NCBI RefSeq assembly: GCF_019352895.1
Contig: NZ_JAAAFX010000007.1
Location: 662,473 to 726,472 of the forward strand
Direction: 5' to 3'
DNA length: 64,000 nucleotides
Source of the DNA: Variovorax boronicumulans
Lineage (GTDB): Bacteria; Pseudomonadota; Gammaproteobacteria; Burkholderiales; Burkholderiaceae_C
The translations under genes and the position numbers were made by a program. Below the pieces are notes generated by a model. The model saw only the letters and a program-made list of their open reading frames with translations. It did no database searches and had not been told where the DNA came from. Positions 33,240 to 41,589 of this stretch are shown in pieces. The stretch's first letter is position 1, and the number at the start of each line of letters is the position of its first letter.

Positions 33240-34303
33240 GCGCGCTCCGATCGCATGTAGGCCTTGGCGCGCTTGGCGCTGGCGGTGCGCAGGAAGGGGA
33301 AGTCGCGGGCCAGCGCGCGGATGCGCATCCAGCGGCCGTTGAGGCCCGTGGGCTCGAGCAGCACGAAGAAGGTCAGCACCGCGCCGTAGATGAACAGCTC
33401 CAGCCCGAACTGGTCGGCGATGCGCGAAGGCAGGGCGCCCTTGAGCAGCGAGATCGCCGAAGGCAGCAGGCCGATCAGCAGCGCGCCGAGGATCGCGCCG
33501 CGCAGGCTGCCCATGCCGCCGATGAACACCATCAGCACCAGCTGCAGCGACAGCGCCAGGCCGAAGCTCTCGGGCGTGATGAACTGGATCTGGTGCGCCA
33601 TCAGCGCGCCCGCGATGCCGCTGATGCCGGCCGACAGCACGAAGGCCGTGACCTTGGTGCGCGCCACGTGGATGCCCAGGCCCTGGGCCGCGGCCTCGGA
33701 GTCGCGCACGCCCACGAAGGAGCGGCCGATGGACGAGCGCATCAGGTTGAGCAGCCCCAGCAGCACCGCCACCAGCAGCGCCAGGCAGAGGAAGTAGAAG
33801 GCGCGCGGCCCGCCCAGGCTGAAGCCCAACAGCAGCGGCTCGGGCACCGCCAGGCCGCTGTGGCCGCCGGTCACGCCCTTCCAGCGGCCGATCACGTGCT
33901 CGGTCACGATGGCGAAGGCCAGCGTCACCACCGACAGGTGCAGCCCCGACACGCGGATGGCCGGCAGCCCGATCGCCAGCCCGGCCAGCGCCGCCACGAA
34001 GGCGGCGCCCAGCAGCGACAGCGGCAGCGGCACGCCGGCCGTGAGCAGCAGCGCGTGCACGTAGGCACCCAGGCCGATGAAGGCCGATTGGCCCAGCGAC
34101 ACCTGGCCGGTGAAGCCGGTGAGCGTCATCAGGCCCAGGCTGGCGATGCAGAGGATGAAGACGAAGGCGGCCTCGCCCACGTAGAAGGTCGGCAGCAGCA
34201 GCGGTGCCGCGACCAGCACCGCGGCGAGCGCCAGGTAGGCCAGGCGGCCCGGCCGCGTCGGCAGCAGGCGGCGGCCCTGGCGGTAGTCGGTTTCGTAGCG
34301 CAT
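33236..34303 (-). CDS. livM: LivM-like ABC transporter permease
   Basis: The 355-residue integral membrane protein has about ten hydrophobic segments and the LivM hallmarks GFTGQVSLGQSAFIGLGAY and RDSEAAAQGLGIHVARTK. The C-terminal 40 residues are charged and cytoplasmic. It lies four bases after livH and overlaps livG, consistent with a livHMGF transcript. Confidence 0.92.
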   Translation of the reverse strand: MRYETDYRQGRRLLPTRPGRLAYLALAAVLVAAPLLLPTFYVGEAAFVFILCIASLGLMTLTGFTGQVSLGQSAFIGLGAYVHALLLTAGVPLPLSLLGAAFVAALAGLAIGLPAIRVSGLHLSVVTLAFAIVTEHVIGRWKGVTGGHSGLAVPEPLLLGFSLGGPRAFYFLCLALLVAVLLGLLNLMRSSIGRSFVGVRDSEAAAQGLGIHVARTKVTAFVLSAGISGIAGALMAHQIQFITPESFGLALSLQLVLMVFIGGMGSLRGAILGALLIGLLPSAISLLKGALPSRIADQFGLELFIYGAVLTFFVLLEPTGLNGRWMRIRALARDFPFLRTASAKRAKAYMRSERA

Positions 34304-34307
34304 GGCG

Positions 34308-35186
34308 TCAGACCCTCCGGCCGTGGGCTTCGCCCAGCAGGCCCTTGGGGAAGAACACCAGCACCGCGATCAGCACCAGGTAGGGCATGACGTCCTTGAA
34401 GCCGTCGGGCAGGTAGACGCCCGAGAACTGTTCGATCAGCCCGATCAGCAGGCCGCCGACGATGGCGCCGGGCACGCTGCCGAAGCCGCCCAGCACCAGC
34501 GCCGAGAAGGCCTTGAGCATCACGAACCAGAGGCTCAGGTCGACCAGCGAGATCGGTGCGAGCAACAGCCCGCACAGCGCCGCGATGGCGCCCGAGATAG
34601 CCCACACCAGCGAGTTGAGCCGCTTCACGCGCACGCCGCTGAGGTAGGCCGCGAGCTGGTTCTGCGAGGCGGCCTGGATCGCCACGCCGAGCGAGGTGCG
34701 CGCCATGAAGACGTACAGCAGCGCGGTCACGGCCAGCGCGGCCGCGACGATCACCAGGTTGAGGTCGGCCACCACCGCACCGCCGAAGCGCGTGATCTGG
34801 CCGGTCCAGGGGGTGTCGTAGGTGCGCGAGTCGGGGCCGAACACCATGCTCACGCCGCCGCGGATCATGAAGCCGATGCCGATGGTCAGCATCACGCCGG
34901 CGAACTGCGGCTGGCCGACGATCACGCGCATGACGCGGGCCTCGAGCAGGTAGGAGAACAGCGCGATGACCAGCACCACCAGCGGCAGCACGGCCCAGAA
35001 GGGCAGGCCCACGCCCTCGATCAGCCACCAGCCGAGGAAGGCCGACAGCATCAGGATGTCGCCGTGCGCGAAGTTCAGCACCTCGGTGGCCTTGTAGCCC
35101 AGCACCAGGCCGAGCGCGACGAGGCTGTAGATGGCGCCGGTCGACGCGCCCTGCAGGCCCAGTTGAAGCAACTGCGAAGTGTCCAA
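34308..35186 (-). CDS. livH: LivH-like ABC transporter permease
   Basis: The 292-residue membrane protein has the LivH pattern: GASTGAIYSLVALGLVLGY near the N-terminus, NFAHGDILML, then ASQNQLAAYLSGVRVKRLN. It starts with a TTG at 35186 with AAGG nine bases upstream; the nearby GTG is out of frame, so a rare start is likely and could limit translation. It is the first gene of the Liv operon; a palindrome and an AACGATCG core lie 25-45 bases upstream. Confidence 0.9.
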   Translation of the reverse strand: MDTSQLLQLGLQGASTGAIYSLVALGLVLGYKATEVLNFAHGDILMLSAFLGWWLIEGVGLPFWAVLPLVVLVIALFSYLLEARVMRVIVGQPQFAGVMLTIGIGFMIRGGVSMVFGPDSRTYDTPWTGQITRFGGAVVADLNLVIVAAALAVTALLYVFMARTSLGVAIQAASQNQLAAYLSGVRVKRLNSLVWAISGAIAALCGLLLAPISLVDLSLWFVMLKAFSALVLGGFGSVPGAIVGGLLIGLIEQFSGVYLPDGFKDVMPYLVLIAVLVFFPKGLLGEAHGRRV

Positions 35187-35212
35187 AGCGTGTGCACCTT
35201 ATTTGAAAAACG

Positions 35213-35231
35213 TTGGTTAACCAAACGATCG
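35213..35231. promoter_or_regulatory. Palindrome TTGGTTAACCAA with adjoining AACGATCG upstream of livH
   Basis: TTGGTTAACCAA (35213-35224) is a perfect 12-base palindrome, and AAACGATCG follows directly at 35223-35231, sharing the AACGATCG core of operator O1. It is placed to control livH and may link the transporter to the TetR regulator at 24843. Confidence 0.45.
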
Positions 35232-35430
35232 ACAGACTATAGATTCGGCCGAAGCGCGCGGTCAACGGCGCGCGCCGCGTATTCGCTAGGGGTATGCCCT
35301 AGACGGATGTCGGTGTGACTGCCTTGGCGCAGCGGCGGTTTCGGCCGGGGCCGCGAGACCCTTTCGGACGTTGCGGCCCGGGCACGGCATACTCAGGGAG
35401 CTCATAACAACTTGCCTGAAATCTCCCCGA

Positions 35431-36348
35431 ATGGACAAAGAAGTCGACGCCGCGGTACTCGCGGTCATCAATGAAAAACGCCTGCTGGGCGACAAGCGCA
35501 CACCGGTCGAGATCATCGCCAAGATGGGCGTGTTCGACGCGCGCCAGCAAGCCTCCGAATCCGCCTGGCTGGCGACGGGCGACAACGTGATCGCCACCAT
35601 CTGGGCCGAGTTCGTGAGCGTCGGTGCCGGTGGGCGCTGGTTCTTCCTCGAATCGCTCGACGCGCAGCAGCGCCTGGGCGGCGGCGGCGAGCGCACGGCG
35701 CTGCAGGTGCAGCGCGCCAAGGACCGCTTCAAGCTGCTCAAGCGCTCGCTCGACGCGGGCCAGTCCTTCCGCGCCGTGCTGCAGACCAACCGCGTGGCCA
35801 TCGCCGACCTGGAAACCGACAAGGCGGCCAAGGTCTCGATGCGCGTGCCGGACGAAGAGGAATGGCATGTCGCGAACTGGGATGCCGACCTCAAGGTCGC
35901 GGTGCTGGTGCGCGGCCCCCGCGGCTGGCTGCCGAGCGAAGAGGACATGAAGGCCGCGCGCACGCGCGGCAGCCTGCCGCCGCCGGCACCGGTCGTCACC
36001 TCCGGCCCGATGTCCAGGGACGAGGTCCAGGCGGCCGCGATGGCCTACCTGACCAAGCATTTCTCGAGCTACGGCTACAAGGCCGAGGACGTGTCGAGCC
36101 AGGGGCTGGGCTACGCGATCGAGGTGTCCGACAAGAAGGGCAATACGCTGCTCAAGCTCGCGGTCAAGGGCACGGCCCGCGGCGTGACAAGCTTCCAGCT
36201 CGACAGCGTCGAGCGCGCCGCGGCCAAGCGCGGCGACCCGTGGCGGCTGGCGGTGGTGATGGACATCGGCGGCCCCGCCGCCCAGCACAAGATCTTCAAG
36301 CCCACCGAGATCGACAGCGCACCGGGACTCGAGCCTCTGCTGAGCTGA
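35431..36348 (+). CDS. DUF3883-like protein with incomplete nuclease motif
   Basis: The 305-residue protein has two parts. Residues 1-185 show no motif I recognise. Residues about 205-300 resemble DUF3883, a restriction-endonuclease-like fold: a helix AMAYLTKHF, then GYA(229)IEV, LKLA(244)VK246GT, and a strand-helix SFQLDSVERAAA. The family normally has an acidic residue at the first site and E-x-K at the second; here both are Ala, so nuclease activity is doubtful though the binding fold may remain. The ATG at 35431 is chosen because upstream codons fall in a non-coding-like segment. It is a single gene, followed by a strong terminator and divergent from the Liv operon. Confidence 0.5.
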   Translation: MDKEVDAAVLAVINEKRLLGDKRTPVEIIAKMGVFDARQQASESAWLATGDNVIATIWAEFVSVGAGGRWFFLESLDAQQRLGGGGERTALQVQRAKDRFKLLKRSLDAGQSFRAVLQTNRVAIADLETDKAAKVSMRVPDEEEWHVANWDADLKVAVLVRGPRGWLPSEEDMKAARTRGSLPPPAPVVTSGPMSRDEVQAAAMAYLTKHFSSYGYKAEDVSSQGLGYAIEVSDKKGNTLLKLAVKGTARGVTSFQLDSVERAAAKRGDPWRLAVVMDIGGPAAQHKIFKPTEIDSAPGLEPLLS

Positions 36349-36362
36349 GGCCGGCCTCATGC

Positions 36363-36399
36363 AAAAGCCGCTGCTCCCTTGCGGGGGCAGCGGCTTTTT
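36363..36399. terminator. Rho-independent terminator between convergent genes
   Basis: Stem AAAAGCCGCTGC (36363-36374) and GCAGCGGCTTTT (36387-36398), with further CCC/GGG pairing in the loop; T-run on the plus strand and A-run on the left give a bidirectional terminator serving the DUF3883-like gene and phospholipase A. Confidence 0.9.
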
Positions 36400-36414
36400 C
36401 ACGGGCAGGCCCGA

Positions 36415-37572
36415 TCAGAAGTCCACGAGGCTCACACCGATGCTCAGCACCGTGCGCTTGCGGTTGTAGTCGACCAGCGTGTCGCCGTAGCCGTAGAACA
36501 GCTGCGTGTGGAAGCGCAGGTTGCTGGTGAGCGGATTGCCGATCGCCTTGAACCATTCGAGCCGGACCGAGCCGCGGCCGCTGTCGCGCAGGTTGTTGCG
36601 CACGGTCATGCCGAAGGTGTTGTCGCGGTCGTAGTTCCAGCGGCCGGTGACCTCGGCGCGGCCGATGTAGTCGGCGATGTCCGGGTTGTCGTCGCTGTCG
36701 ACGTTTTCCTTCCAGCGTTTCCAGATGCGCGCCGAGACCTGGAAGCGGTCGTCAAGCTCCATGCCGCCCATCAGGTAGGTGCGGTTCCAGCTGCGCGACA
36801 GCGGCAGGCTCTGGCCGTTGGACTGGTGCACGATGCCCGCGCCCAGGTAGCGCCAGCGCCAGCCGAAGGGCAGCCGGAAGTCGGCCGGGTAGACGTACAT
36901 CATCTCCGGCTCGTGGTCGGTGGTGCGGAAGGGCCGCGAGATCGCACCGTTGAACAGCTGCCAGGTCGACTGCTGGGAGTACGCGAACCACAGCGAATCC
37001 TTCTTCTGCGGATCGTTGGAGGTCAGCAGGCCCTGCGCCAGCTTGGTGCGCATCGACAGGCCCAGGCGCATCTCGTTGGCCTGGTAGTCCACGGGTTCGC
37101 CGGTGTGGTCGGGAGCGGGCGAGGTGGGCACGTCGGGCTTGTGCGTGGCGGCCGAGATCGACACGTTGAGCGGACGGTAGCCGCGGAAACCGAAGGTGCC
37201 GCAGTCGCTGCCTTCCTCCAGTTCCCAGAAGCGCGAGAGCGTCGAGTACTGGCGGTCGCGGCAGCCCTGTTCGGTGGCCACGGCCACCACGCGGGTCGCG
37301 GGGATGCTGGCATCGACCGGCGGCGCGGGCTGCGTGCTCGCGAGCACCGGCGGCGCGCTGGGCACGGCGGCGGCGGGCAGCGTCTGCTGCTGGGCCCAGC
37401 GGTCGAAGCAGGCGAGCCGCGCGTCCTTGTTGCCGGCCAGGCGCTGGCACTGCTGCCAGGTCAGTTGATCGCTGGCCAGCGAGCTGGCCGGCTTGTCGGC
37501 CGGCTGGGCCTGGGCCGCGCCCATTCCCGTGCCGAGGCATACCGCGGCAAAGGCCGCGCGGCGCCATGTCAC
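36415..37572 (-). CDS. pldA: Outer-membrane phospholipase A (OMPLA/PldA)
   Basis: The 385-residue precursor has a signal peptide ending near GAAQAQ and a C-terminal beta-barrel ending in VDF. The active site is intact: H249-Q-S251-N-G and N263, the same spacing as His142, Ser144 and Asn156 in Escherichia coli OMPLA. About 100 extra residues before the barrel (WQQCQRLAGNKDARLACFDRW region, Pro/Ala-rich) are not in the E. coli enzyme. It hydrolyses phospholipids that reach the outer leaflet. The GTG start at 37572 overlaps the stop of the upstream small exported protein (GTGA), which sets the start and shows translational coupling. Confidence 0.9.
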   Translation of the reverse strand: MTWRRAAFAAVCLGTGMGAAQAQPADKPASSLASDQLTWQQCQRLAGNKDARLACFDRWAQQQTLPAAAVPSAPPVLASTQPAPPVDASIPATRVVAVATEQGCRDRQYSTLSRFWELEEGSDCGTFGFRGYRPLNVSISAATHKPDVPTSPAPDHTGEPVDYQANEMRLGLSMRTKLAQGLLTSNDPQKKDSLWFAYSQQSTWQLFNGAISRPFRTTDHEPEMMYVYPADFRLPFGWRWRYLGAGIVHQSNGQSLPLSRSWNRTYLMGGMELDDRFQVSARIWKRWKENVDSDDNPDIADYIGRAEVTGRWNYDRDNTFGMTVRNNLRDSGRGSVRLEWFKAIGNPLTSNLRFHTQLFYGYGDTLVDYNRKRTVLSIGVSLVDF

Positions 37573-38000
37573 GGGGGACCGATCTTGCGCAGCACGAAGG
37601 GCTGCTCGCTGTCGTCGCTTGAATTTCGCCATGTTCCTTTGAACTCCTTGCCGCATGAGCCGGCCTGCATTTCGCCCGACCAGACTGCGCTGATGGCGCG
37701 GCCGTCCAGGGATTCGTCGAAGACCAGAAAGCCTTCGTCGCTGATGTCGCCCGACAGCTGGGCTGTCTGGGGACCGCGCGTGATGGTGCCACGCACGCTG
37801 CCCGCGTACTCGGGGTGTTCGGCCAATCGCACGTCAGCCGGCGCCGCGAGATCGCCGAAACGTGCCTCCCAGCGGCCGTAGAGCGCCTCGGGCGGCAGTT
37901 CGCTGGCACTGGCCGGGCAGGCCTCGGCGGCGTGCGCCGGCGCGCACAGCAGGCCGCCGAGCGCGGCCAGCAGCCACAGCGATGCGATCCGGCGTTTCAT
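37569..38000 (-). CDS. Small exported protein of unknown function
   Basis: The 143-residue precursor starts with a clear signal peptide (MKRRIASLWLLAALGG, cleavage near AHA-AE). The mature 118 residues look like a small beta-rich domain: LYGRWEARFGD, GSVRGTITRGPQTAQLSGDISDEG and KGTWRNSSDD are alternating strand-like segments. It has two Cys that could form a disulfide. It is flanked by ATGA and GTGA overlaps, between rep helicase and pldA, so it is probably co-translated with the phospholipase; a periplasmic partner role is a guess. Confidence 0.7.
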   Translation of the reverse strand: MKRRIASLWLLAALGGLLCAPAHAAEACPASASELPPEALYGRWEARFGDLAAPADVRLAEHPEYAGSVRGTITRGPQTAQLSGDISDEGFLVFDESLDGRAISAVWSGEMQAGSCGKEFKGTWRNSSDDSEQPFVLRKIGPP

Positions 38001-40099
38001 CGGTCGGCCGCCGCGGCGGCTGCGGCCGCGGCGGCGTTGTCCTGCACCTTGCGCGCGAACTCGGCGCGCAGCGCCTTGAGCTTCTCGCGCGGGTCTTCCT
38101 TGATGGTGGTCTTGTCCAGGCCCATTTCGGCGATGAAGCGGCTGGGCTGGGTGGCGATCATCTCGCGGCCCTTCTTGCGCCGCTTGGTCCAGCTCACGGC
38201 CAGCGTGCGCTGGGCGCGCGTGATGCCCACGTACATCAGCCGTCGTTCTTCCTGCAGCCGCTGCAGCGTGTCGTCGCTGACCTTCTGCTGGCGGCCGTCG
38301 TCGTCGTCGAGCTTGAAGGGCAGCGTGCCCTCGTTCACGCCGATCAGCAGCACATGCGGCCATTCGAGGCCCTTGGAGGCATGCAGCGTCGACAGCGTCA
38401 CCACGTTCTGGTCCTTCTCGCGCTCGCTGATGGTCGACAGCAGCGAGATGGTCTGCGCCACCTCGAGCAGGTTCTTGCGCTCGCTCTCGACCGTGGCGCC
38501 CGAGGTGTCGTCGATCTCGCCGCCGCAGCGCGCGGCCATCCAGTCGCAGAACTCGAGCACGTTGGTCCAGCGCGTGGCCGCGGCCGATTCGCTGTCCTCG
38601 CCGTCGTAGAGGTGCTGCTCGTAGCCGATCTCCTTGAGCCACTCGGCCATGAAGGCGCGCGCGGCCTCGGCGCCCACGGTGTGGCGCGCCTTGTATTCGA
38701 GGTCGTTGATGTAGCGGCCGAATTCGAGCAGGCCCTCGAGCGTGCGCTTGGGGATCACGCTGGGCAGCGAGGAGCTGAACAGCGCGCCGAACAGGCTCAG
38801 CTTGTACTGGCTCGCGAAGGTGCCCAGCGCGGCCAGCGTGGTGTGGCCGATGCCGCGCTTGGGCGTGGTCACGGCGCGCAGGAAGGCCGGGTCGTCGTCG
38901 TTGTTGGTCCAGAGCCGGAACCAGCCGCAGAGGTCCTTGATTTCGGCGCGGTCGAAGAAACTCTGGCCGCCCGAGACCTTGTAGGGGATCTGCGCCTTGC
39001 GCAGCGCCTGCTCGAAGACCCGCGCCATGTGGTTGGCGCGGTAGAGGATCGCGAAGTCGCGAAACTCCTTGTGCTGGTCGCCCTGCGTCACGGCGGTGCC
39101 GGCGCGCAGGCTCACGATGCGGGCCACCGCGCGCTCGGCCTCGTGGGCCTCGTTGTCGGCATCGACCACGCGCACCGGCTCGCCTTCGCCCAGTTCGCTG
39201 AACAGCGTCTTGGGGAACAGCTTGGGGTTGGGGCCGATCACGTTGTTGGCCGCGCGCAGGATCGCGCTGGTGGAGCGGTAGTTCTGCTCGAGCTTGATGA
39301 CCTTGAGCTTCGGATAGTCGATCGGCAGCTTGCGCAGGTTGTCCAGCGTGGCGCCGCGCCAGCCGTAGATCGACTGGTCGTCGTCGCCCACGGCGGTGAA
39401 GTGGCCCTCGGTGCCGACCAGCGCCTTGAGCACCTCGTACTGCGTGGCGTTGGTGTCCTGGTACTCGTCGACCAGCACATGGCCGAGCGTGTTCTGCCAC
39501 TTCTCGCGCACCGCATCGTGCTCGCGCAGCAGCTTGAGCGGCATGCCGATCAGGTCGTCGAAGTCCACGCTCTGGTAGGCCGTGAGCCGCTCCTCGTAGC
39601 GCGCCATGATCTGCGCCGTGATGCGCTCGTTGTCGTCGGTGGCAATGGCCTCGGCCTGGGCCGCGTTGAGGCCCATGTTCTTCCACTTGCTGATGGTCCA
39701 CTGCCAGATGCGCGCGGTGGCGGTGTCGCTGCTGCCGCCTGCGTCCTTGAGGATCTTGGTGACGTCGTCGCTGTCGAGGATGCTGAAGGCCGGCTTCAGG
39801 CCCAGCACCGCGCCGTCCTCGCGCATCATGCGCACGCCCAGCGCGTGGAAGGTGCAGACCACCACATGCTTGGCGTCGCGCCCGATCAGCCCCTTGGCGC
39901 GCTCGCGCATCTCGGCGGCGGCCTTGTTGGTGAAGGTGATGGCGGCGATGCGCTTGGGCGCCATGCCGGCCTGGATCAGGCGGCCGATCTTGTGCGTGAT
40001 GACGCGCGTCTTGCCGGAGCCTGCACCGGCCAGCACGAGGCAGGGGCCGTGCAGGTAGTTGACGGCTTCCTGCTGGGCGAGATTGAGACCGGAAGACAT
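37997..40099 (-). CDS. rep: Rep-type ATP-dependent 3'-5' DNA helicase (UvrD/Rep superfamily 1)
   Basis: The 700-residue SF1A helicase has Walker A GAGSGKTRV (about residues 24-32), TFTNKAAAEM, DEYQDTN, GDDDQSIYGWRGA, LEQNYRS and the motif VTLSTLHASKGLEW followed by EERRLMYVGITRA. Length and motifs fit Rep, which removes proteins from DNA ahead of the fork. The C-terminal end is a run of Ala. It overlaps the small exported protein by ATGA, giving an odd operon of a replication helicase with envelope genes. Confidence 0.88.
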   Translation of the reverse strand: MSSGLNLAQQEAVNYLHGPCLVLAGAGSGKTRVITHKIGRLIQAGMAPKRIAAITFTNKAAAEMRERAKGLIGRDAKHVVVCTFHALGVRMMREDGAVLGLKPAFSILDSDDVTKILKDAGGSSDTATARIWQWTISKWKNMGLNAAQAEAIATDDNERITAQIMARYEERLTAYQSVDFDDLIGMPLKLLREHDAVREKWQNTLGHVLVDEYQDTNATQYEVLKALVGTEGHFTAVGDDDQSIYGWRGATLDNLRKLPIDYPKLKVIKLEQNYRSTSAILRAANNVIGPNPKLFPKTLFSELGEGEPVRVVDADNEAHEAERAVARIVSLRAGTAVTQGDQHKEFRDFAILYRANHMARVFEQALRKAQIPYKVSGGQSFFDRAEIKDLCGWFRLWTNNDDDPAFLRAVTTPKRGIGHTTLAALGTFASQYKLSLFGALFSSSLPSVIPKRTLEGLLEFGRYINDLEYKARHTVGAEAARAFMAEWLKEIGYEQHLYDGEDSESAAATRWTNVLEFCDWMAARCGGEIDDTSGATVESERKNLLEVAQTISLLSTISEREKDQNVVTLSTLHASKGLEWPHVLLIGVNEGTLPFKLDDDDGRQQKVSDDTLQRLQEERRLMYVGITRAQRTLAVSWTKRRKKGREMIATQPSRFIAEMGLDKTTIKEDPREKLKALRAEFARKVQDNAAAAAAAAAADR

Positions 40100-40267
40100 G
40101 CGGGCGTGAGCGGCGACGAGGGCAGGCGCAAAGCGCGCAATGATACTGGCGCGCCGAAAAGCCCGGCCTTGACGCAACGGCTGCCGGCGTGCATGCGGAT
40201 GGGGATTCGTCGCACGCGCCGGGCGGCCGCCGCGTGTTAAGACCGCTGCCTCCTTGCGTGCAACACC

Positions 40268-41569
40268 ATGAAAAAAACAAGACATCCGCTCACCATCGTG
40301 CTCTGGACCGCGCTGCTGACCGTGCTGGCCACGGTGCTGGTGCTGAACTTCATCCCCGGCGAGAAGAAGATCGACCAGCACGTCGAACGCGAATACGGCC
40401 TGCATGACCCGCAGTTCCGCCGCGCGATGGGTGTGCTGCTGGGGCCGGCCATCGTGCAGGGCAACCGCTTCGAGGCGCTGCACAACGGCGACCAGATCTT
40501 TCCGCCGATGCTGGCCGCCATCCGGGGCGCGCAGCAGAGCATCACCTTCGAGACCTACATCTACTGGTCGGGCGACATCGGCCGGGCCTTCGCCGACGCG
40601 CTGGCCGAGCGTGCGCGGGCCGGCGTGCGCGTGCATGTGCTGCTCGACTGGGTCGGCAGCGCCAAGATCGACGACAGCTTCCTGCAGGAGATGGAGAAGG
40701 CGGGCGTGGAGATCCGCAAGTTCCACAAGCCGAGCTGGTACGACATCGCGCGCATGAACAACCGCACCCACCGCAAGCTGCTGGTGGTCGACGGCGCGGT
40801 GGGCTTCACCGGCGGCGTGGGCATCGCGCCCGAATGGACCGGCCATGCGCAGGACCCCGAACACTGGCGCGACTCGCATTTCAGGGTCGAGGGGCCGGTG
40901 GTGGCGCAGATGCAGGCGGTCTTCATGGACAACTGGGTCAAGGTCTCGGGCCAGGTGCTGCACGGCGAGCGCTATTTCCCGGCGCTGCAGGCGCACGATG
41001 CGCGCGCGCCGGGCGCGGGCGGCGGCGCGCAGATGTTCAGCAGCTCGCCCTCGGGCGGCAGCGAGAGCATGCACCTGATGTACCTGCTGGCGATCACCGC
41101 CGCAGAGCACACCATCGATCTTTCCAGTGCCTACTTCGTGCCGGACGAGCTCACGCGCGACGCGCTGGTGGCCGCGGTGCGGCGTGGCGTGCGGGTGCGC
41201 ATCATCACGCCCGGGCCGATCATCGATGCGCAGACCGTGCGCGGCGCGTCGCGCGCGGCGTGGGGCCCGCTGCTGGAAGCGGGCGTGCAGATGCACGAAT
41301 ACCAGCCGACCATGTTCCATTGCAAGGTGCTGGTGGTCGACGACTTCCTGGTCTCGGTCGGCTCGACCAACTTCGACAACCGCTCCTTCCGCCTCAACGA
41401 CGAGGCCAACCTCAACATCTACGACGAGGCCTTCGCCAAGGCGCAGGTCGCGACCTTCGAGGACGACCTGCGGCAAAGCCGTGCCGTCACGCTGGCGCAG
41501 TGGCAGGCGCGCCCGTTGCGCGAGAAGGCGATGGAGCACCTGGCGAGCCTGCTGTCGGCGCAGCTCTGA
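40268..41569 (+). CDS. Cardiolipin synthase-like phospholipase D protein
   Basis: The 433-residue protein has one N-terminal membrane segment (about residues 9-28) and two HKD motifs: HRKLLVVD near residue 171 and HCKVLVVD near residue 357, each followed by the Gly/Ser and Asn context of the family (GSTNFDNRSF). Such enzymes join two phosphatidylglycerols, or PE and PG, to make cardiolipin. It is divergent from rep, with a 168-base gap that contains TTGACG but no convincing -10, and is followed by the AEC transporter after 20 bases. Confidence 0.88.
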   Translation: MKKTRHPLTIVLWTALLTVLATVLVLNFIPGEKKIDQHVEREYGLHDPQFRRAMGVLLGPAIVQGNRFEALHNGDQIFPPMLAAIRGAQQSITFETYIYWSGDIGRAFADALAERARAGVRVHVLLDWVGSAKIDDSFLQEMEKAGVEIRKFHKPSWYDIARMNNRTHRKLLVVDGAVGFTGGVGIAPEWTGHAQDPEHWRDSHFRVEGPVVAQMQAVFMDNWVKVSGQVLHGERYFPALQAHDARAPGAGGGAQMFSSSPSGGSESMHLMYLLAITAAEHTIDLSSAYFVPDELTRDALVAAVRRGVRVRIITPGPIIDAQTVRGASRAAWGPLLEAGVQMHEYQPTMFHCKVLVVDDFLVSVGSTNFDNRSFRLNDEANLNIYDEAFAKAQVATFEDDLRQSRAVTLAQWQARPLREKAMEHLASLLSAQL

Positions 41570-41589
41570 CGGCAGCGACAATCGCCGCC

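Noticed and set aside
37997..38060. Trinucleotide-type GC repeat at the end of rep as a mutation hotspot or mobile remnant
   Set aside because: It simply encodes the Ala-rich C-terminal tail of the helicase.
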